DNA of 23,517 nt from Paratrimastix pyriformis (Eukaryota; Preaxostyla; Paratrimastigidae): assembly GCA_027972325.1 (NCBI GenBank), contig JAPMOS010000365.1:1-23517 (forward strand). The letters run 5' to 3'. Both the position numbers and the translations under genes were made by a program. This document shows, piece by piece, positions 8,136 through 17,810 of this stretch (its first letter is position 1; each line of letters starts with the position of its first letter). A model generated the notes under the pieces. It made no database searches. It saw only the letters and a program-made list of their open reading frames with translations, and was not told where the DNA came from.

Positions 8136-10475
8136 ATGGGAAGAGCATGGAGGGGAGATAGTGGAAGGGGAGATGGCAGATACGACTTTCGGAAAGTCAG
8201 AAGGCCGTGGGAAAGGAGGGAAGAGCCGGCTCGGAAGAAGGTAAATGGCGGGGTGATGATCAGTGGGATGCAGGCGAAGAGTGAGAAAGAAACCAGAATT
8301 GTATCCTGGAATGTTCGAGGACTTGGGAGCTTGTGGAAGCAGGCGACTATTCAGGAAATGATGGAAGGGGCGGAGGCACAAATTGTGGCTTTGCAAGAGA
8401 CCAAATTAGCGACGGAGAGAGATGATGAAGTCAGGGACTTCCTCAAGGGTAGATTCGTGGTCCATGAATCATGGGTCAAAGCAGAGGAAAAAGGGAGAGT
8501 GGTGCATAGAGGTGGTGTCTTGACGGCGGTGGCCCGAGAAATGGCCAGCTGGGTGAAACGGGTCGAAGAGGTGGTCCCGGGATATCTTATGGTGATTCAT
8601 ATGGAAGAGGGGAAGAGGAGGTTCGCAGTCTTGAACATGTATTATCCGGCATACGAGCCTGACGGGGGTAAGGGGAAGGGTGTTCTGATGAGTTCGGTTG
8701 AGAGTGCCTTGACGGAGACTGTGAGAGAGGCCCGAGGCAACGGGGAGATGGTTATCCTCTTGACTGATGGGAACGATTGGGCAAAAAGGAATCGGGAGCA
8801 GAGCGAAAGCGGGCTGGTAGACGTGGTAATGCTGGGTGGGCACGGGAGTGAAGTGACGTGGAGGAGGACAACCAAAACAAAAGGTATTCAGGAGAACAGG
8901 ATTGACTTATGCATGACTTCAGAGGAAGTCTTTGCCAGACATTTCGGGAAGGCACAGGTTTATAGAAACGAGAGGACGGTCGAATGGGAAAGAGACCTAT
9001 CGGATCACAGTATGATTATTGTCGATTTGGGGAACTTTGATCCAGCAGCAGGGGTCAGAACAGTGAGGAGGAGTAGGGTCATATGCCCCTCGATTGCGGA
9101 TGTGACCAAGTTAGAGCGGTTGGGTAAAGGGAGCGGGCCGTTGGCGGTGGAGGCGAAAGGAGCCGCGGATCGAATGAAAGAGGCACTGCAGCGGTATCGG
9201 GATATGGTCGAGGGAGCGGTTGACAGAATGGCGAATTTTGAGGACATGGGGAAACTAATGCTTGAGAGTTGTAGGACCTGTTTTGGGGAAAAGCAGGTCA
9301 CCTTCACGGATCGTGACTATGAACCCGAAACCATTAAAAGAGCTCGGAGGAGGATGATTGCGAAAGGGACCTGCGAGGAGGAAAGGTGTAGGCTGAAGAA
9401 AATGGTGGAGGAATGGTACAGGGGAAGGAAAACGCGCCGTGAGCAGAATATTATGGACCGATTGAAGGGAAAGAGGAGGCAGTGGTATCGAAATATCTTC
9501 CGGAGTGAGGTGATGCGAGCCCCGGTAAGTTCCTATGTCTACAGGAATGAGAAAGGTGAAATTGGGGATGTCGTTTATGATCCGGAAGTGGTGAAAAAGG
9601 AGTGGAGGGCATTTATGGAAAGGCTGTCGGCGAGGTCCCCCGAGATGGCAAGGAAAGTGCGGGTGGTGAACGACGACACGGATAAGATTGTGACGGGGAT
9701 AATGGAAGTGATCACGGAGGAGGAAGTTGGGGAAGTGATTACACAGCTGGGGTCAGGGAAGGCGGCTGGGCCGGATGAAGTAACAGCGGAAATGCTACGG
9801 GCAGGGGGAATTGAGTTGAATAAGTGGATAACGGTACAGTTTAATATGATGATTGAACGAAGGGAGGTTGACGAATCGCTGAAAAGGAGCAATGTGGTCA
9901 TGATAATGAAAGCGGAGGAACATCCAGGGGATCCAACAAACCGAAGACCTATTAGCTTGATACCGGTGTTTCTGAAGACTCTGCAATGTATTTTGGCAAG
10001 AAGATTCCAGAAGGCTGTGATTGAGGCAGGAGTCTTTGGACCCGAGCAGTTTGGGTTCCTACGGGGAAGGTCGATAGAAACACCGATTTCAAACATTATT
10101 AGTGTCATTGCAGATGCACGAGTGACAAGGAAGAAATTTTATATGCTAGGGCTCGACATATCAAAAGCCTATGACACTGTCGATTTTAACGCGCTGAGGT
10201 CGGGGCTTGAAGATATTGGTGTTGAGGACGCCTTTATAGAATATATAGAGAACCTTTATCGGGGGAGAAAGGCCCGGGTTGTGACACAATACGGCCCAAC
10301 AGACTGGTATGATATTGAAAGAGGAATTTCGCAAGGTGACCCACTGTCTTGCCTGCTGTTCATTACGTTTATGGAGAGCATTCTCAAGAAGGCCCGGGAA
10401 CAGGGGCGGAGGAAGGATACGTCAGAGAGGATGGCGCAAAAATATTCCTGCAGGCGTTTGCTGACGATATTATGA
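8136..10475 (+). CDS. LINE ORF2: EEP endonuclease and RT fingers/palm
   Basis: This is the element's replication enzyme, which nicks target DNA and copies RNA at the nick. Counting from Met 8136, the apurinic-type endonuclease shows SWNVRG (Asn59), LQETK (Glu88), LLTDGNDW (Asp211, Asn213), RIDLC (Asp257) and SDH (Asp290, His291), so its catalytic residues look intact. A basic linker follows. The reverse transcriptase starts at about residue 535 with GSGKAAGPDEVTAEML, then RRPISLIPVFLKTLQ, EQFGFLRGRS, LDISKAYDTVD (first catalytic Asp) and ERGISQGDPLSCLLF. The AFADD motif (second catalytic pair) lies at about 10454-10468 in the -1 frame, because the frame changes shortly before 10436. Met 8256 is an equally good start, close to the endonuclease. 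The frame is the same as that of the USP domain, separated from it by in-frame stops at 8103-8105 and 8130-8132. Confidence 0.9.
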   Translation: MGRAWRGDSGRGDGRYDFRKVRRPWERREEPARKKVNGGVMISGMQAKSEKETRIVSWNVRGLGSLWKQATIQEMMEGAEAQIVALQETKLATERDDEVRDFLKGRFVVHESWVKAEEKGRVVHRGGVLTAVAREMASWVKRVEEVVPGYLMVIHMEEGKRRFAVLNMYYPAYEPDGGKGKGVLMSSVESALTETVREARGNGEMVILLTDGNDWAKRNREQSESGLVDVVMLGGHGSEVTWRRTTKTKGIQENRIDLCMTSEEVFARHFGKAQVYRNERTVEWERDLSDHSMIIVDLGNFDPAAGVRTVRRSRVICPSIADVTKLERLGKGSGPLAVEAKGAADRMKEALQRYRDMVEGAVDRMANFEDMGKLMLESCRTCFGEKQVTFTDRDYEPETIKRARRRMIAKGTCEEERCRLKKMVEEWYRGRKTRREQNIMDRLKGKRRQWYRNIFRSEVMRAPVSSYVYRNEKGEIGDVVYDPEVVKKEWRAFMERLSARSPEMARKVRVVNDDTDKIVTGIMEVITEEEVGEVITQLGSGKAAGPDEVTAEMLRAGGIELNKWITVQFNMMIERREVDESLKRSNVVMIMKAEEHPGDPTNRRPISLIPVFLKTLQCILARRFQKAVIEAGVFGPEQFGFLRGRSIETPISNIISVIADARVTRKKFYMLGLDISKAYDTVDFNALRSGLEDIGVEDAFIEYIENLYRGRKARVVTQYGPTDWYDIERGISQGDPLSCLLFITFMESILKKAREQGRRKDTSERMAQKYSCRRLLTIL

Positions 10476-11589
10476 TAATCACTGAATCCCGCGACGGACT
10501 CGAAAAGTGGGAAGGATAATCATGGACAAGATTCGGTCGGCTGGCATGACAATCAATTGCAAGAAATCAGACTTTCTCACGAACGATGTGAATAAGGCAC
10601 CATTAAGGTTTGGAGAAGAGGCCGTGGTGAAATGTGAGCCGAAAGGAGGAGCAATTCGGTATCTCGGAATCTGGGTGGATGAGAATCTGACTCTCAAAGT
10701 CAACACGGCTAAACTGTTCCAAAAGATGGTGGGAAGACAGAAAAATCGCGGCTGCGAAGCTTCCCCGATGGCGGTGGTTCAGATTTTAAATGAATGTGTG
10801 ACGCCTTGTTTGCAGTATGTGGCACGGAACGTTCCTGTGGATAGAGGAACACTGGAACGAATTGAAGCACAGTACAGAACGACTATTCGAAAGGTATCGT
10901 ATGTCCTTGGGAAAGCTGACCCGACTGACTGTCTGTACCTTTCGAAAAAGAGGGGGTTTGGTTTAAAGAGTCCTACCGATGTTCACGACCTGACGCTCCT
11001 GTTGAAGCTTATAGCAAATGTAGCAGACCCAAGGACGGAAACTGGAGTAAATACAATGGCAGAGATCGATAGGCTTGAGATGATGTGGGGCGGGAAAGGC
11101 GATATTTTGTCAACCCCGAGATATTGCAAGAAGGCGATCTGTTACGGACCAATGGTGGGGACGGCAGTTCGGATATTGAAGAGGGAGGGTATGAGTCTTC
11201 GGATGACTGGGGAGTTAGCCCCGTTGGAGTTGACAGGGAGGGATAAGTATGTGGGTGACATTTTGCCGGAACTCAAAGTTAATACTCTGAAAAGAATGGC
11301 AAGGCGGAAATACCGAAAATTGTCAGACCTGGTGAGCGATAACGGTGAAGAGTTGAAGAGCGTTAAGGGCCAACCTCCGTGGTTCAAAATACTCAGAAGG
11401 AAGGTTTGCCAAGAAGGAAGTCTTCGGTTGAAGCCGGAGTTCACCTTGTCGGAAGGGGTCGGGCGAATGGAGACGCGGGACCGGGCCAAGGAAGGAGAAG
11501 GTGGGGTGCGAAAGAGACAGTACCTGCGGGTCGGGGCCCCAAGCGTGTATTTTACACAGATGGATCGTCGTCGGGAACTGGTGGGTTGA
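10436..11589 (+). pseudogene. LINE ORF2: RT thumb and connection region
   Basis: This continues the reverse transcriptase. At 10436-10520 the FADD segment (IFLQAFADDIMIITESRDG) is in one frame. From about 10507 the coding-like frame shifts again and continues as IIMDKIRSAGMTINCKKSDF, followed by GGAIRYLGIWVDENLTLKVN, the usual post-FADD 'K(T)..YLG' region of LINE RTs. A region of about 250 residues follows before RNase H. It contains no separate start signal, so it is the broken remainder of the upstream ORF rather than an independent gene. At least two single-base-scale frame changes affect this copy. Confidence 0.85.
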
Positions 11590-12347
11590 GAAGAGCAGGG
11601 TATTCAGTCATTGAAAGACTCGGAGAAGGAATGGTGTGTCGGTGTTCGGCCCGATGCACTGGCGCCAAACAATCAAATAATGAGGCGGAGCTTGAGGCAA
11701 TTTGGAAAGGGATCGAGTTGGCGGGAGGGGCCGACGTGGAAATTCATACTGATAGCAAATATGCACAAGGCTGGGTCGGGCGATTCATTAGAGCGAAGGA
11801 GGCGAAGACGGCTGTCCCAAGGGGAACTGATTGGGAAAAATACCTGGTCGATGTTGGAAAGGGTGCAACAGGAAGTGATAGAGTATCCAGGGAAATTACA
11901 ATATTATGGGTGAAGGGGCACCAAGGGACGGGGACCCGAAGAACTGGGATGCAATTGGGAACGGGATGGCGGACAAGGAGGCAAAAGGGATCTGAGAAGC
12001 CAGTGGTGGCACTGACCGAGGTGAAGGCGGGTATCTGGCTGGAAACTGATAGCGGGAGGGTGGAGTCGAGCTATAAACAATTTATAAAGGAGAGGCAGAT
12101 GCAGCTGAGGATGAGTCGTGCCGAGGCAAAGCCGAAGAATGCCATGATGCTGATACAGAGGAGCTCCAGGAATGTGGATAAGAATCGAGAGAGGCTGGTT
12201 CGGCTGACCAACTTGAGGGGATATTATTCGGCAATGACGCAGAGGTTCATGACGGAGAATGTGAGGGCGGAAATACGAGCACACAAGGGAGAGTTGAAAG
12301 ACGAGGAGGAAAAGAGGAAGGCGAAGAAATGCCCCTGTGTGGAATGA
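11379..12347 (+). pseudogene. LINE RNase H domain and downstream segment
   Basis: This is an RNase H domain, which removes the RNA strand during element copying. It begins at about 11544 with RVFYTDGSSSGTGG (catalytic Asp), then QSNNEAELEAIWKG (Glu), VEIHTDSKYAQGW (Asp) and ITILWVKGHQG (the WVKGH His region). The last helix, IGNGMADKEAKGI with its catalytic Asp, lies in a neighbouring frame at about 11950-11992, showing another frame change. After it, a basic segment (RNVDKNRERLVRLTNLRGYYSAMTQRF) leads to KKCPC, the start of the CCHC knuckle that continues in the next frame. The 11379 start is simply where the frame opens inside the preceding RT region. Confidence 0.88.
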
Positions 12348-13666
12348 AAGACTCTTTCAGACACATGATCTTGGTGTGCCCACAGATGAGGGCTGCCCGG
12401 GAAAAGAGGTTCAAGAAACTACAGGCAGCGGAGAAGGAAGCACTTGATAGGTGGTTGAAAGAGGAGGATGATATAGCCAGGATGAAGGAGGCACAGAAAG
12501 TCCAGGAAGAGGCAGAGGAGGTGCAAGCATTGCGAGCAATGATAGCGGTGCATCAAGAAGATGGACTGATTGCTTTCCGAGGGAAAACGATGGAGAGGGA
12601 GGTATTCTGGAAGATGTTTCGGAGGTATCGGCAAAGCGTGATGAGGAAGGGGAAAAGTTGGGCGGAGATGACAGCGGGATTTGTGGAGGAAGCAGTGAGA
12701 CTCCATGAGCGATACACGCAGGGAACGGTACTTGGCGGACAGAGGGTTGTGAAAGATGAGAATGCATGGGCCACGCCACATCAATGGAGTACTGTCATGG
12801 CAGATGCTTTCGGGCTGTGTACAATGCTGTTCTGTCATCCTGGGAATGTGGACCCGACGTACGAGGAATACTGCACACCAGCAGAGGAGGATAGGGTGTT
12901 TGGAGCAAGATTTGATGGATTTGAGAGAGTAAATGAGGATAGCGAGCTCTTGGCATTTGCGAACCCTGAATATGAACAAGCGGCAATGGATCAGCTCTTT
13001 CGGAAAATCGCGGAAAGAGTGAAGAACCCGAGAGCCATGAGGTGCGTGATGGTTATTCCGTACGGACCTGGAATGCCGAACAGAGATGGAATCGGGAGCG
13101 GGTTGGATATTATCCGCAAGACGATCACAATGGAAAAGGTCGACGCAATGGTTAGGGAGATTGCGGTGTTTGAAGCGGGGACATTCCAATTCTGGCGGGC
13201 GAATTTCTGGAAGGACGGAATTATAGGTGCTGGTAATGCTCCTTGGCCTGTGGGAATTATCATGGTGGAGAATGCCGCTTGTAGAGAAAAGTATCCGGTG
13301 GATGGAGAGGCCTACGCAAGAATGAAGGAAATGATGACAAGACAAGCAGGGGTGCAGGGGGTTCATTTTGGAGACGTGGGCAAAACTGAAGATTGCTGTG
13401 CTATGCTGGCAAGGGAAGTTCGGAAGAAAGTGTCAAGGAGACTCGAGTGTCTCTGTAACCCGAGAACTTATCACAAAGGTGAATGCGAGCTGGCGGCTGA
13501 GATGGGAATTCTGGATGTCTGGACAGAAAGAGAATGGAAGAAGGCAATGATTAGTGCGAAGAACTGGGGAGAAACTTTTCAGATTGCCCGAGAGATGAGA
13601 CCAATCCCCCCTGAGGGGGGACAGAACCCACCCCCCCCCGGAAGGGGGAGGGAGGGTGTGGGCTGA
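12329..13666 (+). CDS. LINE C-terminus: CCHC knuckle + Dam-like methyltransferase
   Basis: Residues 1-20 contain the remainder of a LINE zinc knuckle (LCGMKDSFRHMILVCP; its first Cys lies in the preceding frame). Residues 25-70 are a charged, probably helical or coiled-coil segment. Residues 140-315 match by eye the layout of phage/Dam-type adenine-N6 methyltransferases: WATPHQWSTVMADAF (the 'W.TP' start), an FCHPGN...EEYCTPAEED stretch, FANPEYEQ (residues 210-217) where the family has NPPY, then a hydrophobic CVMVIPYGPG strand, and a late EAGTFQFWRANF...APWPVGIIMVEN like the family's closing strands. The active-site motif reads NPEY rather than NPPY/DPPY, so catalysis is uncertain; it may bind DNA or S-adenosylmethionine without methylating. 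The C-terminus has a CLCNPRTYHKGEC cluster that could hold a metal. The start is only where this frame opens; it is normally the end of the ORF2 polyprotein. Methyltransferases are known in DIRS-type elements, but a LINE fusion would be unusual. Confidence 0.6.
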   Translation: MPLCGMKDSFRHMILVCPQMRAAREKRFKKLQAAEKEALDRWLKEEDDIARMKEAQKVQEEAEEVQALRAMIAVHQEDGLIAFRGKTMEREVFWKMFRRYRQSVMRKGKSWAEMTAGFVEEAVRLHERYTQGTVLGGQRVVKDENAWATPHQWSTVMADAFGLCTMLFCHPGNVDPTYEEYCTPAEEDRVFGARFDGFERVNEDSELLAFANPEYEQAAMDQLFRKIAERVKNPRAMRCVMVIPYGPGMPNRDGIGSGLDIIRKTITMEKVDAMVREIAVFEAGTFQFWRANFWKDGIIGAGNAPWPVGIIMVENAACREKYPVDGEAYARMKEMMTRQAGVQGVHFGDVGKTEDCCAMLAREVRKKVSRRLECLCNPRTYHKGECELAAEMGILDVWTEREWKKAMISAKNWGETFQIAREMRPIPPEGGQNPPPPGRGREGVG

Positions 13667-13803
13667 GAGGGCGTTGGGCCCGCCAGAGGGCGGGCAAGCG
13701 CCGGGCGACTGGAGCATTAAGCTCTGGTCTGCCAATTGGAGCCTGCACCCGCTCGGTAATTTCGGTTGCCGGGGTGGGTTTGTAAAAAAAAAAAAAAAAA
13801 AAA
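13667..13803 (+). other. LINE 3' UTR with hairpins and A20 tail
   Basis: After the stop at 13664-13666 there are compact inverted repeats: GCCCGCC/GGCGGGC around AGAG (13677-13694) and GAGC/GCTC around ATTAA (about 13712-13724). A further G/C-rich arm lies close to the end. The tail is 20 A residues (13784-13803). LINE reverse transcriptases of several clades recognise 3' stem-loops, so these are candidate recognition structures. Confidence 0.7.
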
Positions 13804-13951
13804 CACTTCACGAAGAAGTTCAGGGCCTCGGCGAGCAGAGGCAGGATGGCAGGATCTTTGCGGACCGCGCTGCGGATGTGGTCGGGGGCCAAGCCACTCG
13901 GACCCGCAGCGGCCCCGTGCTTGAAGCCGAACAAGGCGCGCCTGACATCGC
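13804..13951 (-). pseudogene. Fragment of a second, different non-LTR RT
   Basis: The minus strand encodes about 48 residues including FGFKHGAAAGPSGLAPDHIR and ILPLLAEALNFFVK. This matches the beginning of the RT fingers region in many LINEs (the 'GSAaGPdGl.p.hl' motif). It is not the RT of the plus-strand LINE, whose equivalent motif is GSGKAAGPDEV. The fragment is cut on one side by the LINE's poly(A) tail and on the other by the chromovirus LTR, so it is probably a remnant of an older element. I do not find its continuation beyond either neighbour. Confidence 0.65.
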
Positions 13952-14107
13952 GGAGAAGACATAAAGGCTCTCTGTTCAAGGGAAACAAACGTGGGCCCTT
14001 ATAGGGGCGGAGAAATCGGAGACGGAAAAGGAGATTTACTTCCGAGGCCGGCCGACGATCATCAACGTCGGGTTCGGCAGGCTATTCTGGCAGCTAAGGC
14101 TGCAACA
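13952..14107 (-). repeat. 3' LTR of chromovirus
   Basis: This 156-bp direct repeat matches 18994-19150, differing only in the length of two short homopolymer runs. On the minus strand it begins with TGTTGCAGCC, the expected TG start. The opposite end does not show an obvious CA. A purine-rich stretch (AGGGAAGAAA) lies directly upstream on the minus strand and is a plausible polypurine tract. Confidence 0.92.
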
Positions 14108-14159
14108 CTGGTTTCTTCCCTGAAGGCGGCGTGGCTTCTTGATGGGGGCGCAGGGCAGG

Positions 14160-14335
14160 TCGTGTTCTCGGCAGTATTTCTTGACGGCTTCGGTGGCGAG
14201 CGAGGTAGCGTGTAGTACCCAGGATCTGTCGTCATCGTCTCCAAAATCCGGCAATCCTTTCCAGAGGACTCGAAGGCGGATGTCGCCGTTGTCGTCGATC
14301 TCGTGGCGCAGGATTCGATCAACGAGGAATTCTCC
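14160..14335 (-). pseudogene. Chromovirus chromodomain
   Basis: The minus strand encodes FLVDRILRHEIDDNG, LRVLWKGLPDFGDDD and SWVLHATSLATEAVKKY, a chromodomain following the integrase. In chromoviruses this module directs integration towards particular chromatin. It is a component of the fossil element. Confidence 0.85.
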
Positions 14336-14399
14336 GTAGGGGGCAGCCTCGGCTTCAAGGTCGGTTGGTGAGAGGGCTGCTGCATTGAAGGGCGCGAGC

Positions 14400-15420
14400 T
14401 TGGTGATGTGGGTCTCCATGGTGGTGTTGTCGAGGACGTTCTTGACGACGTAGTTGACACCATTCTTCTTCTTCTCTTCGACGATGTAGGGGCCCTTCCA
14501 TGGAATGTCAAGCTTGTCCACGCGATCACGGGCAATGAGAACGTAGTCGCCAGGTTCAAACGAGGTCTGCTTGCTGTGCATTCGTTGGAGGTATTGCTCA
14601 CTGGCGGACTTGAAGGCACGTTGTTCGGCGTCGCGTACGCGCTGGAGAATGGCAGGAAGGCGGTCGGCGAGTTGCTTGGCGAAGGCTGCGGCGTCGAGTG
14701 GCTCGTCGGTGGAGGGTGGGGGCAGCTGGAACTCGGCGTGAGCGGGCAAACGAGGTCTGAAACCGTGGGTCACGTCGAATGGGGATGCGCCGATGCTGCG
14801 GTTGACGGAGGTGTTGATGGCGAAGGCGGTGGGAGGGAGGAGGCGTATCCATCGCGCATCTTGGCGGAGGAGGGCGCGAGCTGTGTCAACGATCACCCGA
14901 TTCACGCGCTCCACAACTCCGTGTGACTCGGGGTGGTAGGGAATGGTAACGTGGTGGGTGATGGACAGGTGCTGGCAGACGTCCTTCATGACTGCGTTGG
15001 CGAAGTGGCTGCCGCCGTCGGTGGTGACGAAGCGCGGAAGGCCAAAGCGGCAGATCCAGTCCTCGAAGAAGGCCTGTGCTGTGTCAGTTGCGGTTGTTGT
15101 GCGGACGGGGGTGAGGGTGGTGAAGCGGGAGAAGCGGTCGATGGCGGTGAGGACGTAGCGGTAGCCTTGGCAGGTGGGGAGGGGGCCGATGTAGTCGAGG
15201 AAGACCGTGTCGAAGGGGTGGTCACTGGCGGTGGAGTGCATCTCGGGGGCGGAGGCGGGGATTGCACGAAGCTTCTGGCAGGTTGGGCATTGCTTGTACA
15301 AGGTGGTGAGGTCGTCGGGCATTCCGGGCCACTTGAGCACTGCCTGGGCACGCTTGAGGGAGCGCTCATATCCCATGTGGCCAGCCATCGGATGGGAGTG
15401 GGAGAGGGCCCAGAGCTTGG
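14400..15420 (-). pseudogene. Chromovirus integrase
   Basis: The minus strand shows an integrase zinc-binding region (HPMAGHMG ... CPTCQK), then the DDE core: FLDYIGPL, TTDGGSHFANAV and PYHPESHGVVERVNR, with 35 residues between the second Asp and the Glu. GDYVLIARD and WKGPYIVEE of the C-terminal domain follow, before the chromodomain. It is part of the fossil Ty3/Gypsy element. Confidence 0.9.
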
Positions 15421-15769
15421 CGATGAACTCGGGGGAGGGGCGGGAGTGGAGGGTGCGGACGCCTTGCTGGTCGGTGTCGTACCCGATGGTGTCCATTTCT
15501 GCGATGAGCGGTTGGGTCGGGGGAAGGTCGACGTCGGGAGGGGGTGTTGCTGCGGCTGGTGTTGCTGGTGCTGGTGTTGCTGGTGCTGGTGCGGGTGGTG
15601 TTGCTGGTGTTGCTGATGTTGCTGATGTTGCTGGTGCTGCTCGTGTGCGGCGAGTGGTGACGGCATTGCATGTGACGTGGCGGCGCGTGCGGCGGTGAGG
15701 GAGATGGCCACAGAACACAGCGAGCTCGGCGACCGTAGCCTCGGGATCGGGCTTGGGAGGTGTCGGCAG

Positions 15770-17160
15770 GTCCAGGGAGTCTCGAAAGGCAGTCGGCGAC
15801 GCAGTTGGTCCCTGCCTGGTGTGTAGACCACTGTACAGTCGAACTCGTTGAGCAAGAGTGACCACCGTTGAACACGAGGGTTGACGGAAGTGCGCATGAA
15901 CATGAGGTTCGAATGATCGGTGCGTATGATCACCTGGCCGAAGATGTAGGGCCGGGCTTTCTCGAGGCAGTGCACCACGGCAAGGGCTTCCTGCTCGATG
16001 GTTGACATCTTGCGCTCGGCGCTGGTCAGCTTGCGCGAGACGAACATGATCGGGCGCTCTTCCTGTTGGCCGTCAGGGTCGGTGACAACCTGTGAGAGGA
16101 CGCCGCCTATGCCGGCGGTGGAGGCGTCGGTGCGGAGGTAGAGAGGAGGGCAGGGTCGACGTGGTGCAGGGTGGGGGCTTGACCGATGGACGTCTTGATG
16201 CTGTCGAAGGCCTGTTGATGTTGCGGGGTCCAGACGAAGGTGGCGTCGTGGGCGATGAGGTCCCAGAGGATGGCTGAGGTGTGGGCGTAGTCCTTGACGA
16301 AGCGTTGGTAGTACTGCGCGAGTCCCAAAAATGATCGCAGCTGCTCCTTGTTGTGTGGTGGGTGCAGGTCCAGGAGCGGCCGGACACGCTCAGGATCGAC
16401 GCGGACGCCGGCGGGTCCCACAAGCATGCCGAGGTAGGGGAGCTCCGCGGGCCGACGACGCTCTTCGAGCCGTTGATCTTCAGGTGGTGGGCCCGGCAGT
16501 GGTCAAGCACGGCGCGCAACGTCCGCAGGAAGGTGTCGAAGGTCCGTTCGCCAACCCCGATGTCGTCTTGGTACGTTGTGGTGTTGGGGATGTCGGAGAA
16601 GAGGCGGGAGACCTCGCGTTGGAAGTACGACGGGCCATTCTTGACGCCGAAGGAAGGCGGGTGAACTCGTAGAGCCCGTCGGGGTGACGAAGGCGAGCAG
16701 GTGGATGGTGTCCTCGCTGACGGGGCCTGGTGGTACCCAGACACAAAATCAAAACTCGCCAGATAGGCCATGTTGCGGAACTTGGTCAGGAGGTCGGTGA
16801 TGTGGGAGTGGGAAGCTGTCCCGTGCGGTGATGTTGTTCAAAGCAGAATAGTCTACGCAGAAGCGAAACGCCCCACTGCGCTTGAGGGCGACGGTGATGG
16901 GCGCGGACCACGGGGAGCGGGATGGGCGGATGATGCCCTGGGCGAGGAGGCGCATGGTCTCGGCCTTGACCCAGGCGTGCTTGGGTGGGGCGAGGCGGCG
17001 GGTGGGAGATGGATGGGCTTGGCGTCGGGCGGGTCGAGCTCAACGCGGAAGGGGGTCAGACGGGCGGGCTGGTTGTCGATGGGGCCGAAAACGTCGGGGT
17101 ACTCGTTGAAGAGCTGCTCGACTTGTGCGCGCTCGTCGCTCGTGAGGACCTCGCTCATGA
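15770..17160 (-). pseudogene. Chromovirus reverse transcriptase and RNase H
   Basis: On the minus strand: GIIRPSRSPWSAPITVALK and FRFCVDYSALNNIT (RT fingers/palm), FDFVSGYHQ, a YQDD catalytic box, LRSFLGLAQYYQRFVKDY (connection) and then RNase H (SAERKMSTIEQEALAVV, IRTDHSNL). This is the Ty3/Gypsy type and order. It is part of the fossil element, which is interrupted in this region. Confidence 0.9.
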
Positions 17161-17254
17161 TGTTGCATCCGTGTTGTTCCTGCTCTTGCGCAGCGTGGCC
17201 GTCCTCGTTGGGCTCGCGGGCGGCCAGGGCATGTCGACGTCTTCAGCGGGTGGG

Positions 17255-17560
17255 CCGCGCCAACTCAGCCCTGTCTGTCCGTCCCGGACCTCAATGTTGA
17301 AGTTGTTGAGCTGCTTGATGCCGAGGAGGATGTAGTCCGGTGGGTGGTCCTCCGTGAGGATGTAGACCGTGGCTGGGGTGGGCGGGGCGTCGTCTGTGAG
17401 GTGGAGGGTCAGCGTGATGGCGCGGTCGATGTGGGTGAGGGCGCCTGTTGCCAAGCGGGCGGTGACGGGGTCACATGGCTCGGGCGTGTAGCCAAGGGTG
17501 CGTGCGTAGCGCTCGGAGGTGAAGGAGTGGGTGGCGCCGGTGTCGATCACGCACTGGATG
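17255..17560 (-). pseudogene. Chromovirus aspartic protease
   Basis: The minus strand encodes MIDTGATHSF (the DTGA active site) and, further on, DYILLGIKQLNNF, the usual 'ILG...L' flap-side motif of Ty3/Gypsy proteases. It lies between the gag knuckle and the RT of the fossil element, as expected. Confidence 0.85.
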
Positions 17561-17810
17561 GTCTTGTCGTTGTCGTCGGTGATGCTGACACGCTTCTCCG
17601 CGGTGTGTTGGGGTGCGGCGCAGGCAAGCTCGGCGGTGGCTGGTTGAGGCCGAAGTTGAGGCCGGCCGTCCTGTGCCAGAGGCTCATGAGGAGATGCGCA
17701 GCATGATGCAGAGGGAAACGACCTGGGGTCGTCCAGGCAGCGAGCCTGGGCAATTTGCTCAAGTTAACCTGGACTAGCATCACCAGCAGTTAGCCCGGCT
17801 GCTGGGTGCC

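Larger units (their letters stand above)
4770..13803 (+). mobile_element. LINE carrying USP-like and Dam-like domains
   Basis: This is a non-LTR retrotransposon of about 9 kb in the plus orientation. Order of parts: a 5' region with degenerate short repeats (about 4770-4950); ORF1 (to 6927); a USP/C19-like protease (6936-8105); an EEP endonuclease and reverse transcriptase (8136 to about 11590); RNase H (about 11544-11970); a CCHC knuckle and a Dam-like methyltransferase domain (12329-13666); a hairpin-rich 3' UTR; and an A20 tail (13784-13803). Endonuclease, RT and RNase H motifs are clear. RNase H and the trailing CCHC suggest the I/Tad-like group, but the clade call is tentative. The coding region changes frame several times in the RT, RNase H and knuckle region, so this copy is probably dead. 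The 5' boundary is inferred from the change in base composition, and I found no target-site duplication. Carrying both a deubiquitinase-like and a methyltransferase-like domain is not usual for LINEs. Confidence 0.88.

Noticed and set aside
13551-13988. A minus-strand gene running from the LTR into the LINE 3' end
   Set aside because: The frame crosses an LTR, an RT fragment, a poly(A) tail and a 3' UTR; only the RT fragment is meaningful.
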